7,101 nt of DNA from the NCBI GenBank assembly GCA_903911985.1, contig CAIWFP010000385.1, positions 1 through 7,101 on the forward strand. Direction: 5' to 3'. A program made the translations under genes and the position numbers. A model generated the notes under the pieces. That model saw only the letters and a program-made list of their open reading frames with translations, was not told where the DNA came from and did no database searches. Of this stretch, positions 1 through 5,553 are shown one piece after another; position 1 is the first letter of the stretch, and each line of letters begins with the position of its first letter. The DNA comes from an uncultured Sphingomonadales bacterium (lineage in GTDB: Bacteria > Pseudomonadota > Alphaproteobacteria > Sphingomonadales > Sphingomonadaceae).

Positions 1-882
1 AATGGCGACATTGACCTGTGCTTCGTCGGTGGAGGCGCCGAGGTGCGGGGTGGAGATGAAGTTCGGCGTGCCGAACAGCGGCGATTCCTTGGCCGGCTCG
101 GTGACGAAAACGTCAAGCGCTGCACCGCCGATGTGGCCGGAATCGAGACCTTCCTTCAGCGCCGCCTCATCCACCAGACCGCCGCGCGCGCAGTTGATGA
201 TGCGCACGCCCTTTTTCGTCTTGGCGAGGTTCTCGGCGGAGAGGATGTTGCGCGTCTCGTTGGTGAGCGGCGTGTGCAGGGTGATGAAATCCGCCTTGGC
301 CAGCAGCGTGTCGAGATCGGCCTTCTCCACGCCCATTTCCACGGCGCGCTCCGGCGTGAGGAAAGGATCGTAGGCGACGACCTTCATCCGCAGGCCGAGG
401 GCACGGCTGGCGACAATGCTGCCGATGTTGCCCGCACCAATGAGGCCCAGCGTCTTGCCGGTAACTTCCACGCCCATAAAGCGGTTCTTCTCCCACTTAC
501 CGGCCTGGGTGGAGGCATCAGCCTCGGGCAACTGGCGGGCGAGGGCGAACATCAGCGCGATGGCGTGCTCGGCGGTGGTGATGGAATTGCCGAAAGGCGT
601 GTTCATCACCACGATGCCCTTCACCGAGGCGGCAGGGATATCGACATTATCCACGCCAATGCCGGCGCGGCCGATGACCTTGAGGTTGGTGGCGGCGTCA
701 AGGATTTCCTTGGTCACCTTGGTCGAGCTGCGGATGGCGAGGCCATCATACTGGCCGATGATCGCCTTCAGCTCTTCGGGGGTCTTGCCGGTGATGACAT
801 CGACATCGCAGCCGCGCTCGCGGAAGATCTGCTCGGCCTTGGGGTCCATCTGGTCGGAAATGAGTACGCGGGGACGGGGCAT
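1..882 (-). CDS. serA: D-3-phosphoglycerate dehydrogenase, N-terminal 294 codons (C-terminus beyond left edge)
   Basis: The enzyme oxidises 3-phosphoglycerate to 3-phosphohydroxypyruvate with NAD+, the first committed step of serine synthesis, in the cytoplasm. The translation starts MPRPRVLISD and shows the D-2-hydroxyacid dehydrogenase layout. There is a substrate-binding start with GRAGIGVDN (residues 71-79), then the Rossmann glycine motif GAGNIG (149-154). Asp172, at the end of the second strand, suits NAD rather than NADP. The catalytic set is Arg233 (in NCARGG), Glu262 (in TEP) and His280 (in PHLGAST). The ATG at 880-882 is preceded by AGGAG (890-894) at 7 nt spacing. No stop occurs before the window edge. 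Long SerA proteins are about 525 residues with ASB and ACT regulatory domains, but whether this one has them cannot be seen. serC lies 236 bases upstream on the same strand. Seen: motifs and start. Known: function of the family. Confidence 0.96.
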   Translation of the reverse strand, partial: MPRPRVLISDQMDPKAEQIFRERGCDVDVITGKTPEELKAIIGQYDGLAIRSSTKVTKEILDAATNLKVIGRAGIGVDNVDIPAASVKGIVVMNTPFGNSITTAEHAIALMFALARQLPEADASTQAGKWEKNRFMGVEVTGKTLGLIGAGNIGSIVASRALGLRMKVVAYDPFLTPERAVEMGVEKADLDTLLAKADFITLHTPLTNETRNILSAENLAKTKKGVRIINCARGGLVDEAALKEGLDSGHIGGAALDVFVTEPAKESPLFGTPNFISTPHLGASTDEAQVNVAI

Positions 883-889
883 GGGTAAG

Positions 890-894
890 CTCCT
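890..894 (-). promoter_or_regulatory. Ribosome binding site of serA
   Basis: AGGAG on the minus strand sits 7 nt before the ATG at 880-882 and fixes the serA start. Confidence 0.8.
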
Positions 895-928
895 GAGAAA
901 GGGTTTTTAAGGGTTGAGTCTTGGGGGC

Positions 929-980
929 GGGGTTTGATGTGCCGGTTCCTCAAGAGGAACCGGTTGGCACCCCAAACCCC
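929..980 (-). repeat. Long imperfect inverted repeat in the serA leader
   Basis: The core is a perfect 10-bp inverted repeat: CCGGTTCCTC at 942-951 and its complement at 954-963, separated by 2 bases. The arms can be extended with GTGCC (939-943) against GGCAC (966-970), bulging GGTT at 962-965. GGGGTTT (929-935) against AAACCCC (974-980) extends them again, giving a stem of roughly 20 bp. It lies about 35 nt upstream of the serA ribosome binding site. Neither side has a T-run, so it does not look like a simple intrinsic terminator. It could be a leader RNA structure controlling serA, an RNA processing or stability element, or a protein-binding palindrome. The repeat is seen directly; the function is unknown. 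Confidence 0.75.
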
Positions 981-1092
981 CGGGAATGTCTTTATTGTGG
1001 CTGAACATCTGCGCGGTGCCTGCACGCGGGACAGTTTTGACTACCTGCGGCGCTATGGCGCTGTTTGGAGCGGGATTGATGGTATAAAGTTG

Positions 1093-1118
1093 ACGCGGGG
1101 AGAAGATCCCCCCCGCGT
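1093..1118 (-). terminator. Stem-loop directly after serC, possible weak terminator
   Basis: ACGCGGGG (1093-1100) and CCCCGCGT (1111-1118) form a perfect 8-bp GC-rich stem with a 10-base loop, abutting the serC TAA. In the minus-strand RNA the stem is followed by CAACUUUAUA rather than a solid U-run. It may therefore terminate poorly, act as a partial attenuator between serC and serA, or protect the serC 3' end. Confidence 0.5.
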
Positions 1119-2255
1119 TTAACCCTTTACCGTCGCGTAGGCGTAATCGAGCCACGGCCCGAGTGCCTCGATATCGGCGGTATCCACCGTGGCGCCGCAC
1201 CAGATGCGAAGCCCTGCGGGAGCATCGCGGTAACCGGCGATGTCGTAAGCGGCGCCTTCCTTCTCCAGGAGGCCGGCAAAGGCCTTGATGAAGGCCTCGT
1301 CCGCGCCCTCTACCGAGAGGCATACCGAGGTTTTGGAACGCGTCGCCGGATCGGCGGCGAGATGCGACAGCCAGCTGCGCTCCTCGACAATCTTGCCCAG
1401 CGCGGCGGCATTGGCGTCCGACCGGGCCTGCAGGCCCTTCAGCCCGCCCAGACCCCTGGCCCATTCCAGAGCCCAGATCGCGTCTTCCGCGGCCAGCATG
1501 CTGGGGGTGTTGATCGTCTCGCCCTTGAAGATGCCCTCGGTCAGCTTGCCCTTGGAAACCAGACGGAACACCTTGGGCAGCGGCCATGCGGGGGTATGGC
1601 TTTCCAGCCGTTCCACCGCGCGGGGGCCGAGGATGAGCACGCCATGCGCGCCCTCGCCGCCCAGAACCTTCTGCCAGCTGAAGGTGGCAACGTCGATCTT
1701 CGCCCAGTCGATGTCATAGGCGAAAACCGCGCTGGTGGCGTCGGCAAAGGACAGGCCCTGCCGGTCGGCGGGGATGAAATCGGCATTGGGCACGCGCGCG
1801 CCGCTGGTGGTGCCGTTCCAAGTGAACAGCACGTCGTTCGACCAGTCAATGGCGGAAAGATCGGGGATCTGGCCATAGTCGGCACGCAGAATGGTGGGGT
1901 CGAGCTTGAGCTGCTTGGCGGCATCCGTCACCCAGCCCTCGCCAAAGCTTTCCCACGCCAGCGTGGTGACCGGGCGGGCGCCCAGCATCGTCCACATCGC
2001 CATTTCAAAGGCGCCTGTGTCAGAACCGGGGACGATGCCGATGCGGTGTGTATCGGGAAGCTGCAGCACCTCGCGCATCAGATCGATGCAATATTGCAGA
2101 CGCGTCTTGCCAATCTTGGCGCGATGCGAACGGCCCAGCGATTCGGTAGCCAGCTTGTCGGGGGAATATCCGGGCGGCTTGGCGCAGGGTCCGGACGAAA
2201 AGAAAGGACGCGCAGGCGTTTTGACCGGTTTAACGGCGGGAAGTGCAACAGTCAT
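1119..2255 (-). CDS. serC: Phosphoserine aminotransferase, alphaproteobacterial/Methanosarcina type
   Basis: A cytoplasmic PLP enzyme of 378 residues that transfers the amino group of glutamate to 3-phosphohydroxypyruvate, giving phosphoserine; it is the second step of the pathway after SerA. The class V aminotransferase fold is recognisable from RPFFSSGPCAKPPG near residues 16-29, PGSDTGAFEMAMW (76-88), FTWNGTTSGARVPN (144-157) and FADATSAVF (170-178). The PLP-lysine motif ATFSWQKVLGGEGAHG places Lys196 as the Schiff-base residue. Length matches the roughly 370-380 residues of this SerC subgroup. The chosen ATG (2253-2255) has AGGAG at 2263-2267 with 7 nt spacing. The frame stays open upstream to 2426, but that extension lacks family resemblance. 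It is transcribed toward serA, probably as one unit, although a hairpin follows its stop. The terminal sequence ATVKG ends with TAA. Confidence 0.96.
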   Translation of the reverse strand: MTVALPAVKPVKTPARPFFSSGPCAKPPGYSPDKLATESLGRSHRAKIGKTRLQYCIDLMREVLQLPDTHRIGIVPGSDTGAFEMAMWTMLGARPVTTLAWESFGEGWVTDAAKQLKLDPTILRADYGQIPDLSAIDWSNDVLFTWNGTTSGARVPNADFIPADRQGLSFADATSAVFAYDIDWAKIDVATFSWQKVLGGEGAHGVLILGPRAVERLESHTPAWPLPKVFRLVSKGKLTEGIFKGETINTPSMLAAEDAIWALEWARGLGGLKGLQARSDANAAALGKIVEERSWLSHLAADPATRSKTSVCLSVEGADEAFIKAFAGLLEKEGAAYDIAGYRDAPAGLRIWCGATVDTADIEALGPWLDYAYATVKG

Positions 2256-2262
2256 GTAGTCT

Positions 2263-2267
2263 CTCCT
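2263..2267 (-). promoter_or_regulatory. Ribosome binding site of serC
   Basis: AGGAG within GTAAGGAGAG lies 7 nt before the ATG at 2253-2255. It decides the start against the open frame that continues to 2426. Confidence 0.8.
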
Positions 2268-2312
2268 TACAGAGAGCACGCGCGGCGTTGGGACCGCGTG
2301 GCCCGGCTCGGC

Positions 2313-2340
2313 AAGTAGAGGCCGCAGCGCCAATGTCAAG
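2313..2340 (-). promoter_or_regulatory. Possible serC promoter
   Basis: The minus strand reads CTTGACA (-35, 2340-2334), and CTACTT lies at 2318-2313, 16 nt after CTTGAC. CTTGAC is the -35 hexamer described for alphaproteobacterial housekeeping promoters (CTTGAC-N17-CTATAT). The -35 is exact but the -10 is poor. Transcription would start about 50 nt before the serC ATG. Confidence 0.45.
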
Positions 2341-2501
2341 CAGACTCGGGGAGCCGGGAAAATCGCGGCGGGCAGCCCTCCCCAGCCGCTCAAACGACCA
2401 TGCAGACACCACCACGCGACTGCCACACCACTGCAGCAATTTTTAGAATCCGCAGCATAATCACGAACGCGTAAAGTCGATGAAAATCAGAGTTTTTACG
2501 G

Positions 2502-2517
2502 TTAATCAACACTTTAC
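2502..2517 (+). promoter_or_regulatory. CtrA-box-like motif TTAA-N7-TTTAC
   Basis: TTAA (2502-2505), seven bases, then TTTAC (2513-2517). The alphaproteobacterial cell-cycle regulator CtrA binds TTAA-N7-TTAA(C); here one base of the second half differs. The motif is short and lies in an AT-richer stretch, so chance is a real possibility. Confidence 0.22.
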
Positions 2518-2600
2518 CGCGCACAAAAAAGTTCTTCCGGTTTGCGTTAACCTGTGTATGGTTTGAGACGGGCCGCACGCAGAGGCTGCCTTGGTTAAAT

Positions 2601-2605
2601 AGGAG
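2601..2605 (+). promoter_or_regulatory. Ribosome binding site of the 112-residue membrane protein
   Basis: AGGAG is placed 7 nt before the ATG at 2613-2615. It is a strong, well-spaced Shine-Dalgarno that supports this short gene as real. Confidence 0.8.
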
Positions 2606-2612
2606 TGGAATA

Positions 2613-2951
2613 ATGCTTGGAAAGCTGACTGGCTTGGCGCGTGCGCTGGCCCTTTTGCTTGCGCTGGTCGCCGGTTTTGTGGCGATTCCCGTTGATGTGA
2701 AAATGGTGCTGCTGGTTCTCGGTATTATTGCCGGGATCGGTGAGGGCGCCGACACTTTCGTGAAACGCGGCGTTGCCGTGCTGGTGCTGCCCGCCATTGG
2801 CGCGGCGGTGGCCTTGATACCGGCTGTCGGCACCCAGCTGAGCGCCGTGACCGGCAATGTTGCCGCGGTGGTAACGGCCGGACTGGTCACCACGGTGGCC
2901 ATCGGCCTGTTCAACGCCCTGAAAGACGAACTGACCGGCCTGACCAAGTAA
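2613..2951 (+). CDS. Small multi-spanning membrane protein of unknown function (112 aa)
   Basis: I do not recognise this family. The product is almost entirely hydrophobic, with about four predicted membrane segments: residues 8-27, 29-43, 52-72 and 78-100. Short charged stretches separate them: GEGADTFVKR (43-52) between segments 2 and 3, and a C-terminal NALKDELTGLTK tail. It has no cysteines, and no transporter or enzyme motif is visible. The Lys4/Arg10 start suggests insertion through the first helix. Evidence that it is a gene: a strong AGGAG at 7 nt from the ATG, codon use like its neighbours, and a textbook intrinsic terminator just after the TAA. It is monocistronic and divergent from serC. 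Nothing ties it functionally to serine synthesis beyond position. Confidence 0.82.
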   Translation: MLGKLTGLARALALLLALVAGFVAIPVDVKMVLLVLGIIAGIGEGADTFVKRGVAVLVLPAIGAAVALIPAVGTQLSAVTGNVAAVVTAGLVTTVAIGLFNALKDELTGLTK

Positions 2952-2974
2952 CATCGGCTGAGCCAATCTGGAGG

Positions 2975-3008
2975 GCCCCGCGCGTCAATTGGCGTCGCGG
3001 GGCTTTTT
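2975..3008 (+). terminator. Rho-independent terminator of the membrane protein gene
   Basis: GCCCCGCG (2975-2982) and CGCGGGGC (2996-3003) form a perfect 8-bp stem with a 13-base loop, immediately followed by TTTTT (3004-3008), CC and a further TTT. It lies 23 nt after the stop codon and separates this gene from the next one. Confidence 0.9.
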
Positions 3009-3064
3009 CCTTTGGGCGGGCAGCGCCCTTTTCGAGGGGGATTCCCCTGCGGTGATCGTGGGCG

Positions 3065-3070
3065 TATACT
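3065..3070 (+). promoter_or_regulatory. -10 element placed for a leaderless transcript
   Basis: TATACT differs from the TATAAT consensus at one base and ends 6 nt before the GTG start at 3077. The expected transcription start would therefore fall on or beside the start codon. No Shine-Dalgarno is visible. The -35 region is weak: TTCCCC at 3042-3047 with 17 nt spacing. Confidence 0.5.
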
Positions 3071-3076
3071 GCGGGC

Positions 3077-3787
3077 GTGACACGCGCCTCGCCATCGCCG
3101 CGCCAGCCGCGCACACCGACCGACAGGGCATTCCGAAAGCTGGCCTTGTTCCGGGCGTTGATGCCAGTGCTGCTGGTGGCAGGCTGCGACACCTCCCCCC
3201 GGCAACACCCGGCTCCATCACAATCAGACGCCATTGCCCCGCGCGCCGAGGAGCGCCAGTGTCTGGCCGCGCTGGGAGAACGCCATGCCGGTTTCACCCC
3301 CCTGCCCGACCGTTATTTCAGCCCCGGCTGTTCGGCGCTGGGCACGGTGCGCCTGTTCAGCCTTGAAGGCGATCGGGGGGAGATCGAGGTCAGCAATCTG
3401 GCGCAGGTGGGCTGCCCCGTGGCCAACCCATTCGCCAATTGGGTGCGCTTTGGCGTGGACCGGGCGGCACGGCAGATTCTCGGCAGTCGGCTCGCGCGGG
3501 TGGAAACCATGGGCAGCTATGCCTGCCGCACCATCGCCGGCACCGATCGCCTCTCCGCCCATGCCACGGCCAGTGCCATCGATGTGTCGGGCTTCATCCT
3601 CGCCGATGGCCGCCGGATCACGGTAATGGGCAGCTGGTATGCGGGCACGGATGCGGAGCGCGACTTCCTGCACATGATTCACCAGAGCGCCTGCAAACGC
3701 TTTGGCACGGTGCTGGGGCCGGATTACAACCTCGCCCACCGCAACCATCTGCATGTGGAATTGTCTGCGGCGGCGTTTTGCCGGTAG
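3077..3787 (+). CDS. Extensin-like lipoprotein with M15-peptidase-like metal signature
   Basis: A 236-residue envelope protein of the extensin-like C-terminal family (PF06904), common in alphaproteobacteria. A basic N-terminus leads to a hydrophobic stretch ending in the lipobox LVAGC, so Cys37 would be lipidated and the protein membrane-anchored facing the periplasm. The C-terminal half carries SAHATASAID (His162, Asp169) and HRNHLHVELS (His224, His226). This resembles the SxHxxGxAxD...HxH zinc signature of M15 D,D-peptidases and suggests a peptidoglycan-related role, although activity for this family is not established to my knowledge. Six cysteines after Cys37 (62, 85, 113, 150, 206, 235) could form disulfides. 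GTG 3077 is the first possible start after the in-frame stop at 3053-3055, with no Shine-Dalgarno. The next gene follows after 62 bases and may be cotranscribed. Confidence 0.85.
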   Translation: MTRASPSPRQPRTPTDRAFRKLALFRALMPVLLVAGCDTSPRQHPAPSQSDAIAPRAEERQCLAALGERHAGFTPLPDRYFSPGCSALGTVRLFSLEGDRGEIEVSNLAQVGCPVANPFANWVRFGVDRAARQILGSRLARVETMGSYACRTIAGTDRLSAHATASAIDVSGFILADGRRITVMGSWYAGTDAERDFLHMIHQSACKRFGTVLGPDYNLAHRNHLHVELSAAAFCR

Positions 3788-3849
3788 GATCGGTGAAATT
3801 GACAGCCAGTGGGAAGCAAGCCAAAACTGTTGGAAATTAGGGGGATATC

Positions 3850-4635
3850 GTGATTCTATCTTTGCTGCTGGCTGCCGGGTCGCAATTGCCACCGCCGCCG
3901 CCCATCGCCTTCGGCCCGGCCTCGCCCTCGCCGATTGTCATCACGCAAGACAATGTCGACCTGAGCGGAGCCGGTACTTTCAGCTTCAAACCGAGCCCAA
4001 ACGCCTTCACTCTCGATCCACCATCCCGGAGCATTGTATCACTGGTGGTCAGGCTGTGGCTTGATGCCAATGGCCGGCAAATTTCCTGTGAGACTGGCAA
4101 ATCGCCATTGCGGCAAGCCGCGCAAACCGGTTGCGCGCAACTGATGCATATGGCCAAATTCCGCATGGCCCCGGGCATGGCACTGCCCTTCAGACGCGGG
4201 TTTGTGGATGTGGTGTTCTATTTCACCAAGAACCTGCCAAAACGCCCGCCCGGCTTATATATGGGCGCCATGGCGGTGCCGGGCTATGCCAATACCGCCA
4301 TCATCTATCCGCCAGACACCACGCCTCCCGACCGGATGCTGCGCAAGTCGGATGGCGCCCTGAAGGTAACGGTTACTGCCGACGATTACCCGCCCATAGC
4401 CAATGACTACCATCTGCAGAGCCACTCCAGCGTGGTTCTCGGCATCAGCCGGGATGGGAAGGTGCAAAGCTGTCGCCCGGTGACCGGCCCGGTGCCGACG
4501 AGAACCGCCTTTCTCGACAATTACACCTGTACGTTCCTGCCAAAGCACGCCCATTTTGAATTTCCGCGCGGGGCTCCGGCCTATGCCGGTTTGCATTATT
4601 GGCGGCAATCGATGCGATGGGTGCCGGGCCAGTAA
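3850..4635 (+). CDS. Exported protein with two degenerate TonB-C-like repeats
   Basis: A 261-residue protein beginning MILSLLLAAGSQ, a short hydrophobic export signal lacking the usual basic n-region, followed by a run of five prolines. Two diverged copies of a TonB C-terminal-like unit follow: residues 61-126 (VRLWLDANGRQISC...) and about 176-253 (DDYPPIANDY, then VVLGISRDGKVQSC). Each has the dxxGkvxxC strand and a second cysteine before a KF/HFEF-like strand (Cys80/Cys95, Cys208/Cys227), which suggests one disulfide per unit. This matches periplasmic energy-transducer-TonB-like proteins frequent in sphingomonads. It lacks the N-terminal transmembrane anchor needed for energy transduction, so a true TonB role is unlikely. 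GTG is the start because an in-frame TAG lies at 3838-3840. AGGGGGA (3839-3845) is its ribosome site, at a slightly short 4-nt spacing. Function unknown. Confidence 0.75.
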   Translation: MILSLLLAAGSQLPPPPPIAFGPASPSPIVITQDNVDLSGAGTFSFKPSPNAFTLDPPSRSIVSLVVRLWLDANGRQISCETGKSPLRQAAQTGCAQLMHMAKFRMAPGMALPFRRGFVDVVFYFTKNLPKRPPGLYMGAMAVPGYANTAIIYPPDTTPPDRMLRKSDGALKVTVTADDYPPIANDYHLQSHSSVVLGISRDGKVQSCRPVTGPVPTRTAFLDNYTCTFLPKHAHFEFPRGAPAYAGLHYWRQSMRWVPGQ

Positions 4636-4661
4636 CCCCAGGGGTAATCCGGCCTCACCCG

Positions 4662-4671
4662 CCCCCCCCCC
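4662..4671. repeat. Homopolymer of ten C
   Basis: A run of ten C residues lies in the 35-base gap between two convergent genes. Its last base is the final base of the Anbu stop codon (TAG on the minus strand). Such tracts can slip during replication or sequencing. No terminator hairpin with a T-run is visible in this gap for either gene. Confidence 0.8.
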
Positions 4672-5417
4672 TACATCCGCGTGTGAAAGGGATATTCCGG
4701 CAGGCCGTCGAGCGCGGCGCGCAGGGCCTCGCTCCAGCTGGCGGAAAGGCTGCGATACCATGGGTCGGTGGCGAGGATGCGTTCCTCATGCAGCGGCTCG
4801 AAGCGGTTGTTCTCGATCACCAGCAGATCCAGCGGCATGCCGACCGAAAGATTGGCCTTCAGCGTTGAATCAAAGCTGACCATCAGCAGCTTGGCCGCGT
4901 CCGAGAAGCTCATCGTCCGGTCGTATCCGCGCAGGATGATCGGCCGGCCATATTTGGTTTCGCCCACCTGAAAGAACGGCGTGTCGAAGCTGGCCTCGAT
5001 AAAATTGCCCTCGGGATAGATGAGGAATAGGCGCGGTTCCATGCCCCGGATCTGCCCGGCGAGAATCAGCGTGGCGGAAAAGGTGCCGGCGGCCTTGGGG
5101 CCATTGTCGGCATTGCGCGACTGGATGGTCTCGCACAACAGCTTGCCAAGCTCCGTGGCCAGCTGGAACATGGTGGGCGCCTCAAGCACCGAATTGTGGC
5201 GCTCCTCGGGGGTCTTGTTGCGCTCCTCCAACTTGCTGATAACCGCCTGGGTGGTGGCCAGATTGCCCGAGGTCATCACCGTGATGATACGCTCGTCCGG
5301 CACTTCCCAGTGAAACATCTTGCGGAAGGTGGAAATGTTGTCGACGCCCGAATTGGTGCGGGTGTCGCTCATCAGCACGAGGCCGGCATCCAGCATCATG
5401 CCCACACAATAAGTCAC
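4671..5417 (-). CDS. Anbu, bacterial proteasome-like peptidase (COG3484)
   Basis: A 248-residue Ntn-hydrolase of the Anbu family, the bacterial relative of proteasome beta subunits and HslV. It begins M-TYCVGMMLDAGLVLMSD, so removing the initiator Met exposes Thr1 as nucleophile without a propeptide. In mature numbering Asp17 (MSDTRTNSG) and Lys32 (FRKMF) match the proteasome catalytic Asp17 and Lys33. GNLATTQ (precursor residues 52-58) and PKAAGTFSATLILAG fit later strands of the fold. Length is typical (about 240-250). The GTG start at 5415-5417 has GAGGAG (5425-5430) at 7 nt. It lies downstream of the transglutaminase gene across a 136-base gap, in the usual Anbu neighbourhood. Anbu structures from Yersinia and Hyphomicrobium are known; the natural substrate and any partner ATPase are not settled. 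Confidence 0.93.
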   Translation of the reverse strand: MTYCVGMMLDAGLVLMSDTRTNSGVDNISTFRKMFHWEVPDERIITVMTSGNLATTQAVISKLEERNKTPEERHNSVLEAPTMFQLATELGKLLCETIQSRNADNGPKAAGTFSATLILAGQIRGMEPRLFLIYPEGNFIEASFDTPFFQVGETKYGRPIILRGYDRTMSFSDAAKLLMVSFDSTLKANLSVGMPLDLLVIENNRFEPLHEERILATDPWYRSLSASWSEALRAALDGLPEYPFHTRM

Positions 5418-5424
5418 AGCTCTA

Positions 5425-5430
5425 CTCCTC
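5425..5430 (-). promoter_or_regulatory. Ribosome binding site of Anbu
   Basis: GAGGAG lies 7 nt upstream of the GTG at 5417-5415. This supports the GTG start that puts Thr directly after the initiator Met. Confidence 0.75.
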
Positions 5431-5493
5431 AGGCGCTCCCCCGCAAGGGTCGCAAGATCATGTCAAATTCAGGCGGCACAGGTGGGAAATTAC

Positions 5494-5521
5494 CCATCCC
5501 GCGTCAACCATTCCGCGTCAA
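5494..5521 (-). repeat. Tandem 14-bp direct repeat between transglutaminase and Anbu genes
   Basis: On the minus strand TTGACGCGGAATGG (5521-5508) is followed without a gap by TTGACGCGGGATGG (5507-5494), identical at 13 of 14 positions. Each copy starts with a -35-like TTGACG. A further TTTGACA lies at 5467-5461, but no good -10 is seen 16-18 nt downstream of any of them. The repeat could be a regulator binding site controlling Anbu separately from the upstream genes. Confidence 0.7.
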
Positions 5522-5553
5522 GGCGATTGCCCGCCGGATCCCCGGTTTTGCCC

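Larger units (their letters stand above)
2256..2612. other. Divergent intergenic region between serC and the membrane protein gene
   Basis: This 357-base gap separates two divergently transcribed genes. The serC-proximal part (2256-2340) is GC-rich and holds the serC ribosome site and putative promoter. From about 2435 to 2560 the sequence is clearly AT-richer than its surroundings. That part contains GTAAAGT (2471-2477) paired with ACTTTAC (2511-2517), GGTTAA (2500-2505) paired with TTAACC (2547-2552), and a CtrA-box-like motif. A weak -10-like TATGGT at 2557-2562 could serve the rightward gene, but I see no convincing -35. No credible small gene or structural RNA is apparent. Confidence 0.6.

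Noticed and set aside
43..888. Long plus-strand open frame opposite serA (281 codons)
   Set aside because: It is antisense to a clear serA reading frame and its product lacks family features; it arises from GC-rich codon bias.
937..1122. Plus-strand 61-codon ATG frame in the serC-serA gap, with a fairly natural composition
   Set aside because: Third codon positions are less GC-rich than expected for this genome, it begins inside the large inverted repeat, and its stop overlaps the serC stop on the other strand. I see no family resemblance. Conservation in relatives would be needed to revive it.
1362..2318. Long plus-strand open frame opposite serC (318 codons)
   Set aside because: It is antisense to serC, whose PLP-lysine and other motifs are unmistakable; no ribosome site or domain supports it.
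2256..2426. N-terminal extension of serC by 57 codons
   Set aside because: The extension has no SerC similarity and would swallow the ribosome site at 2263-2267; the ATG at 2253-2255 fits the family length.
2390..3208. Minus-strand open frame spanning the membrane protein gene and its terminator (272 codons)
   Set aside because: It crosses a clear intrinsic terminator and a gene with a strong ribosome site on the other strand; its sequence is low-complexity and Ser/Pro/Ala/Arg-rich.
3224..3892. Minus-strand open frame opposite the extensin-like gene (222 codons)
   Set aside because: The plus strand carries a lipobox and metal-site motifs in the expected order; the antisense frame has none.
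4634..4644. ACCCC-A-GGGGT palindrome after the TonB-C-like gene as a terminator
   Set aside because: The loop would be one base and there is no T-run, so it cannot act as a normal intrinsic terminator.
5438..5466. Promoter for Anbu from the perfect TTGACA at 5466-5461
   Set aside because: No acceptable -10 hexamer lies 16-18 nt downstream on the minus strand, so I do not call a promoter there.
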